A stretch of DNA of 64,000 bases. It comes from Sphagnum magellanicum (Eukaryota > Streptophyta > Sphagnopsida > Sphagnales > Sphagnaceae). The stretch covers positions 25,613,223 through 25,677,222 of the forward strand of contig CM038907.1 of the NCBI GenBank assembly GCA_021904315.1. The letters run 5' to 3'. The notes under the pieces are model-generated. The model worked only from the letters and a program-made list of their open reading frames with translations, had not been told where the DNA came from and did no database searches. The position numbers were made by a program, and so were the translations under genes. Of this stretch, positions 58,601 through 64,000 are shown piece by piece; position 1 is the stretch's first letter; each line of letters starts with the position of its first letter.

Positions 58601-60737
58601 TTGGAGAAATCGAACATCTTCTCAATTTGTCATTGAAGGATACTATTCATAGTGGAGTGGGCAATACGACCAACATTTTAAAATATCTTGTTCATCTTAT
58701 GCTGAAAATGGATTTGGCATATGAAGGAGAGCCTCAAGTGACAGACCATGGACAACAACTCATATTTGTGCCCACCACATTGGAGTTTCATGAAGATGTT
58801 GCAAAAGGAGAAAGACGTTTGGAATGGAACTTCAAATTTCCAGAAAATGCTGAAATAATTTACATTGGTCGTAGGTTGCAATGTAAGGACCAAGAACTCA
58901 CGATGTTGACCCCAGGATTTTTTCCACGAGTTCAGGTAAATATAATTCTTTTCATATATATATATAATGTGCCATTTCATGATGATTTAACAATGTAATG
59001 TATTATGAAGATTTTTTCCCATGGTATAAAATGTATAACATTATGAGAAAATTACATCCGTTGCAATTTTCAAATGTTTGATATAATGAAATTACAACTA
59101 AAAAGTGTCCAATAGAACTAGATTACAATTAGATAGCCTAGTTGCAATAAACATGATTTTTTCATAATGTGAATACATTTGTTTTGTTCCTATTTCATAT
59201 ATTCATATACTAAAAGTTTAATACATTTAATCTGTGTGTGTAGGTGACATTACATAAGCATTTTATGAACTTGCCAATCAAAGCACCTTGCACAAATGAA
59301 AAGAATTTTATTAAGATTTTCATAGATGGTTTGGAAACCTTTGTGGAATTAAGTGGGGATCAAATGGCAAGTCCTCTTTTCATTGACATATTGGTGAAGT
59401 CGTGCAAAAGCCCATCAGAAACTTTTCAGCTCATCAATGATCATGTTTTAAGCAAAATTGAACAATTGTGTAGTAGTGTTCAAGGTTGCCAAGGAGTTTC
59501 ACTCGTGCATGGGGTTTTGAGGCCAAGGGCTGTGGAAAACCTTCTATTGTGCAAACACAGAAAGGATCAAGCATTATTGTTGGAGGACTTGAAACAAGAG
59601 CTAAGGGGAGCAAACCTTGATCCAAAATATGAACATCCATGGCAAGAAGTGCAAGAAGTGCCTGAAGGGAGTCAAGATTACCTTGGAGAAAGCATGGAAG
59701 GTTCGGCAATGTGCCTTTTGGGTGAAAAGGATACCCATGAGCTTTTTCAAAGACGACAAAATGAACTCATGGAGCTTCAAGTTCATTTCAATGCATCTCC
59801 GGCCACTAAGGATGAAGATTATGAAGATCCACAATGTTCTCAAAGTGGAGTTACAATGGGACGTAAAAATGCCATTCACAAGAATGTTGACTTACAATCA
59901 AAAGGATCATTTTGTCAACATATTCTTGAAAAACTTGACGAATTGCCTCAATCGATTCATGACAAGATTGTTCCAGAACTACAATCAATGGAGAAGAGAT
60001 TGATGGATGGAATAAGACAAGAAATTCAATCCATGGAAAAGCACTTGCATGACATGTTGGCAATGAATTTGGACAACATCATAAACTTGCCCTTGGAATT
60101 ACAAAAACGACAAGTTCCATGCAATGTTTATTTCACAACCACAGGTGCAAAGCTTCAACGTAAACTTATTGTGAAGATGTTGCCTGGGATCCACACATTC
60201 CATCTTCATCTTTTGTGCGAATGTGTTGAAGGCATTCATGTTGTGGATGAACAACAAGGTTGTCAAGTTACAATGTTGTCACCAAAAGCACAACAAATTG
60301 TCCCTTATCTTGTTATTGGCCTGAACATTTTTTCCCTTTTGTTGAAAGTAGGTGCCCATATTGCTGCAGGAATTGGTGACATGGTACCTAATGTTGGAAA
60401 AGGTTTAGCACTAGCACTTGACACACAATGCCTTAGTGATTATTTACCCAATTCTAATATTGGCGAAAACTTTCAAAATGACTCTCTTCAAGGCCAAAAA
60501 ACAAATATGATACAGAAGGAAGCTGCATTGAGAAAGGAAAAACATGGTGCTGAGCAATGGCTTGTTGACTTCTTAAAAAAACAAAACATACCCAAATCAT
60601 TTGGTCTGAGTAAGGTTCATTACCCCAAAAGAAAATATGGTAACCAAGGTCCTCTTATTCGATGGATTTGTGATAAACACAAGGAAGTAGGGTTGAAGAA
60701 GGGCATACTAGAGGCTCTTCCTATTACATTTCCCTAA
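55637..60737 (+). CDS. TORNADO1-like LRR-Roc-COR (ROCO) protein, 3 exons, 1386 aa
   Basis: Exons 55637-56996, 57629-58935 and 59244-60737 join in frame at GT-AG sites (donors GTAAGA and GTAAAT, acceptors ACATACAG and GTGTGTAG); intron 1 is phase 1, intron 2 phase 0. Residues 1-110 are acidic and probably disordered. LRRs occupy about 150-430. The Roc GTPase starts at about 445: the P-loop GDAYAGKT is split by intron 1 inside its second Gly, the G3 motif is DLAGQEEY, and G4 is MTHGDK in place of NKxD, as usual in Roc domains. The COR domain follows (about 640-890: VAMFLHDAGEMIYFQEEDFV, VNPSWFCHEVMGHLI). The C-terminal part has a coiled-coil-like stretch (LQSMEKRLMDGIRQEIQSME), a hydrophobic segment (VPYLVIGLNIFSLLLKVGAH) and a basic Trp-containing tail. 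Length and layout match Arabidopsis TORNADO1, a cytoplasmic/membrane-associated regulator of cell growth and vein patterning; orthology versus an expanded ROCO paralogue cannot be decided. No stop or frameshift is seen. Confidence 0.93.
56252..56413 (+). repeat. 81-bp (27-residue) LRR duplication inside the ROCO gene
   Basis: GATAAAGGTGTGGAA...ATGCTGCAAAACAATCACA at 56252 is repeated almost unchanged at 56333. The shift of 81 bases equals one 27-residue LRR. The nucleotide similarity is much higher than between the other LRRs, so this unit was copied recently. Confidence 0.88.
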
Positions 60738-63229
60738 GTTCAACTATTTAATAACATTGTAAAATTAATATTAATTTTGCAATGTTTTGTTTAGGGCCAA
60801 TGCAACCTACATTGGACTAATATGGATGTCACAATGACATTGATATATTGTGGGTGTAATTGTAATGGGGACAAATTTGTATTTTATAATTGGAGTTATT
60901 AATTTAAGAAATATAATTTGAAGTTACTAATTCAAACATCTATGTGATGTAATTACATTTTTGGTCTTTAATATATGTAATTTTAATAGGTATGAACATT
61001 TAAATTGAACTTTAGGGATGTGACAATTAATAAAATAAATATATATGGACTTCAAAATAGTCAAATCATTAAGATTATCAATGTTAAGGACTCCAATTTA
61101 ATTAGATAATATATAATTTAGAAAATAAATCTAAAAGTTTCACACCATGTCATTTCTATGTTATTATCTATGGACATTTTTTGTGAATGAAAACAATGGT
61201 TTTTTTCCAAGCCATGTCACGATGAACAAAATATTTTATGCTAGCTTTGGGAATCATTTGAATTCAATAAATTATAATTGCCTAACTACCTTGTCATTTT
61301 AAGGTTTGAAAAAAATATAGAGAAAATGTTTCCCAAATTGTTATATGGAATTTTTAATTTTGGCTTTTTTTTGGTCCACTCAACCCTCCATTCACCTCAC
61401 CCTTTGTTCTATGGATTATCTTGTTTGAAACCAATGAAGGGCAAGGACTAAACACACACCTAATTTATGTGAAATCCACAATTTTAAATGGTTAAATCCA
61501 ACATCATCTAATATGTGTATTTGAATTTTGGGTGCAAGAATTAAGAGGATTTATGTGCTTACACATTGGGATTAAGTAAGGAATTTCAATGTCATAATTA
61601 TATTGTTAATCATGCCATCGTGATAACATTGTCAAAGATGTTAAAATTGTACATTTTTTATCAATGTGTGTTTAGATCATAAAATGAAATGCAATCGATA
61701 ATCGATAATATGAGTTCATTATTGAAATGTTTTATGGAATAAAACCTTTTTCAAGATCACATTGTTAAAAGTTTGAACTTGGGTGTATTTTTTCGTGATG
61801 AGAAATACATAGACATATATTTGATTTGGTTTCAACACATTTTTGTAATTTTCTTTATATTTTATATTAATATATTATAAAGTTATGTTGAAATTCAATT
61901 TGATCAAATGTGCACATAAATCAAATTTATCATCAATTTGTCAAAAATAATTATACATATGATAAGTTTTTTGGTTGTTCAATATGACTCAAATAGTTAA
62001 TGTATGCTTGTCTCAATAGGCCTTAACATATTTTTACCCATGAGATTTCATATAATATCAAAAGTTTTTTGCCTATAATTTGACTTTCCAAAAATAATTG
62101 TTTAAGCTTAACATTTGGTTAATAGGGATCTAAAGATTAGTAAGAACATGTTAAATATTGTAAGGAAAGAACTTCATCGTTATGAATATGAATTTCTTTT
62201 ATAATTCCTACCAAATAGATGGTTGTTAATGTTACAATTTATTACACCCATCTATACCTTACTAGTGAAATTTATACATTTAAAACCTAAATTGGAACAA
62301 CTATTTTGAAAACAAAAATTCAAATTAAACATAAGAGTAAAAGATATTTATTTATCATTTTGCTTGCTTGATGGGGTATATCAATGCAAGGTATTTGGTT
62401 AAAAATGGTTGTGTTTTTGCATCCATATGATAAAATTGTATATTGAAATACATTTATATGGAGCTTGAATAATTTAAAAAATTATATTGCCGCAAAAGAA
62501 TTTCACGAAATTTTCATGTGTCAAAATCTCCTTTTCCCATCACAACTTAGTTTGATGTTATATAAATGGAAATTAATAAAATATTAGCATCAACAAATGC
62601 ACTTTCCAAGGTGCAATTTTTTTGTTAGGTTTCATATTAATATCATTTTTAATAACGGATGCACAACATAAGATGTCCTCTTGTGATTAATCCTTTTTCC
62701 CCTTCAAATTTATCATACCTCCACCCCTCGACAATCTTGAAGGGAAATTTTCTTCTAATAACATTTTAATTTTTTTTTAAGATTTCCTAAATAAAATGTT
62801 TATATTAGAATATTTGTAATAAAAAATAAATTGGAAAAAAATATCATCATGCGAAAATTAATGTTGTAATCATGCATATTATCACAATTAATTTATTTTG
62901 ATATGCTTGTTGTCAAGTAAATAATCAAGTTTGTATTTCATTGATGAATCTTGCAAATATAATGTTGATGAAATTTAGTAGAACAATGAGAAGAATTTGT
63001 TATAATATATTACTTTATGTAAATTAAATTGTTGTAATATGCAAACTTGACAACAAATAATATAGCAAAGTAAATAGTTTGAAGAGTGAAAAATTGAAAA
63101 GAAAAAAAACTCCAAAGGGCTCATGAGCCATTACGATTGCCAACCTGATTGTAGACCCTTGAAATTTGTGATATTTTAATAGAACATCATTCTAGTGCCA
63201 AAGAATAAATTTGATGGGAAAAGGCATTG
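60738..63229. other. 3' flank of the ROCO gene, gene-free
   Basis: Very AT-rich, no coding signal. Parts of it (about 61510-61790) recur at 63620-64000 in the same order. An inverted pair ATCGATAATCGAT occurs near 61695. No canonical AATAAA was seen within 150 bases of the stop. Confidence 0.5.
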
Positions 63230-64000
63230 CATTGAAGGTGGCCAAAAATAATAAGGTAATCACTGCCAATTCATTTGCTAACTTTTTGAAGGGAAAAAAT
63301 ATATCCAAGTTATTTGGTTTGAGTAGAGTTCAATACCATACAATGGAATTTATTAAATGAGATATTCTTATTGAAAGGGTTTGCATTAGCCTACGGAAAA
63401 GGATTTGAAGTAGTACACATTAAATAAAATTTCAATTACTTCCAATTTTTCAACTTTCATGAACATGATATGAATTTTAAGGTGTTGTGTTTTTTCCATG
63501 GATTATTCATGGTTGAAAATTAATTAAAAAGTTGAAGGGTAGGGAGATCCATGTTGAATCAATGTGAAATCGACCGTTTTCCATGTGCATGGATGCAATA
63601 GTGTGATATGATAATCTATGTAATTGAGTGCAAGAATTGAAAGGTTCAATTTGATGATGGATTGGGTTTTCATTAATGATGTTGTTTCTTAGTGTCATAC
63701 AATTTATTTTTAATTTTGACAAAAATTTTGGAAAAATGTGGAAAAGTATGTTTTCATAGTGTAAATTTAATCAATTTTTCTACTGTAATTTAAGAAATTT
63801 TTGTCAAATTCTTGATACCACAAAATTGGAAAGTAATAATATATTTAGTGTTGTTGTGATTCCATTTATATGCACACTAAAATTGTACATTTCCATAGAT
63901 GCATGTATTCAAATCATAAATTCAAAATGCAAATAGCTTTCAATATTGGAGAATTTATTGAAATTCTTGTGTCAAGATCATATCATTAAAAGTTTGAGTT
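63230..64000 (+). pseudogene. Decayed duplicate of the ROCO 3' end, running off the window
   Basis: At 63272-63363 the plus strand reads NSFANFLKGKNISKLFGLSR then VQYHTMEFI, clearly related to the ROCO C-terminus (VDFLKKQNIPKSFGLSKVHY). Its 3' flank is also duplicated: GTGCAAGAATTGAAAGG (63630) matches 61530, and 63875-64000 (AAAATTGTACATTT, AAATCATAAA, TTCAAGATCA...TTAAAAGTTTGA) matches 61645-61785. The order and orientation are the same, so this is a direct segmental duplication of the end of the gene and its flank. The coding part lacks an upstream exon and runs into a stop, so it is dead. Confidence 0.75.

Noticed and set aside
58150..58617. 155-codon minus-strand open frame, and others within 57649-60063
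   Set aside because: Shadows of the ROCO exons; the plus-strand frame has clear Roc and COR motifs.
55637..60737. NLR-type disease-resistance gene
   Set aside because: There are LRRs and a P-loop, but the LRRs come first and the P-loop is followed by DLAGQ and a COR domain, not NB-ARC motifs such as GLPL or MHD.
1..64000. tRNA, rRNA or organelle-derived DNA
   Set aside because: No cloverleaf with the expected TTCRANY arm and no rRNA or plastid gene text was seen by eye; a covariance-model scan would be needed to exclude short ones.

Overview
This is AT-rich nuclear DNA of a land plant. The genes have short GT-AG introns and plant-type families: a SEC14-like CRAL-TRIO protein, a TORNADO1-like LRR-Roc-COR protein, and a SUVR-type SET-domain relic. 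Most of the window is old, decayed, nested transposon. Few genes, long decayed repeats and a ROCO-type gene would suit a bryophyte, fern, lycophyte or gymnosperm; the sequence alone does not fix the species.

Only two genes look intact. A five-exon minus-strand gene (CDS 20338-22629) encodes a 317-residue SEC14/CRAL-TRIO lipid-binding protein, with a likely 5'UTR intron at 22643-23048. A three-exon plus-strand gene (55637-60737) encodes a 1386-residue LRR-Roc-COR protein whose Walker A motif is split by an intron. Part of that gene's last exon and its 3' flank recur, decayed, at 63.2-64.0 kb.

1-16 kb is a graveyard. It holds one exon of an aspartyl aminopeptidase (0.5 kb), an end of a CACTA-like transposon (1.4-2.05 kb), a decayed multi-exon plus-strand gene of a TE-like family with an SDD...FFGTSHGKG signature (2.6-6.3 kb), an 878-bp solo LTR with a perfect 5-bp target duplication (6.6-7.5 kb), a frameshifted SUVR histone-methyltransferase relic (9.3-11.4 kb, minus), a second LTR copy between two 130-bp direct repeats (11.4-12.5 kb), and a decayed minus-strand ORF ending in a RING-like cysteine/histidine cluster (13.9-15.5 kb).

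16-31 kb carries the SEC14 gene among low-complexity DNA, a 75-bp tandem repeat, a third LTR copy (28.1-29.0 kb), an 80-bp duplication and a 31-unit, 11-bp minisatellite (30.0-30.3 kb). 31.2-43.1 kb is one Ty3/gypsy retrotransposon with both LTRs, PBS, gag, protease, RT-RNase H, integrase and PPT, all decayed. Its protease is interrupted by a 3.1-kb CACTA-like insertion (34890-37984) with a 3-bp target duplication. A dead hAT transposase follows at 43.1-44.8 kb.

44.8-55.6 kb has no recognised gene. It holds dispersed modules around a CCAAATTTGG palindrome, hairpins containing TAAAGCCC, and a 94-nt foldback resembling a plant miRNA precursor (52059-52152).

The genes show no sign of a shared pathway. 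The notable patterns are the nesting order of the elements, the host-gene relics (SUVR, aspartyl aminopeptidase) lying among the transposons, and the duplication around the ROCO gene.
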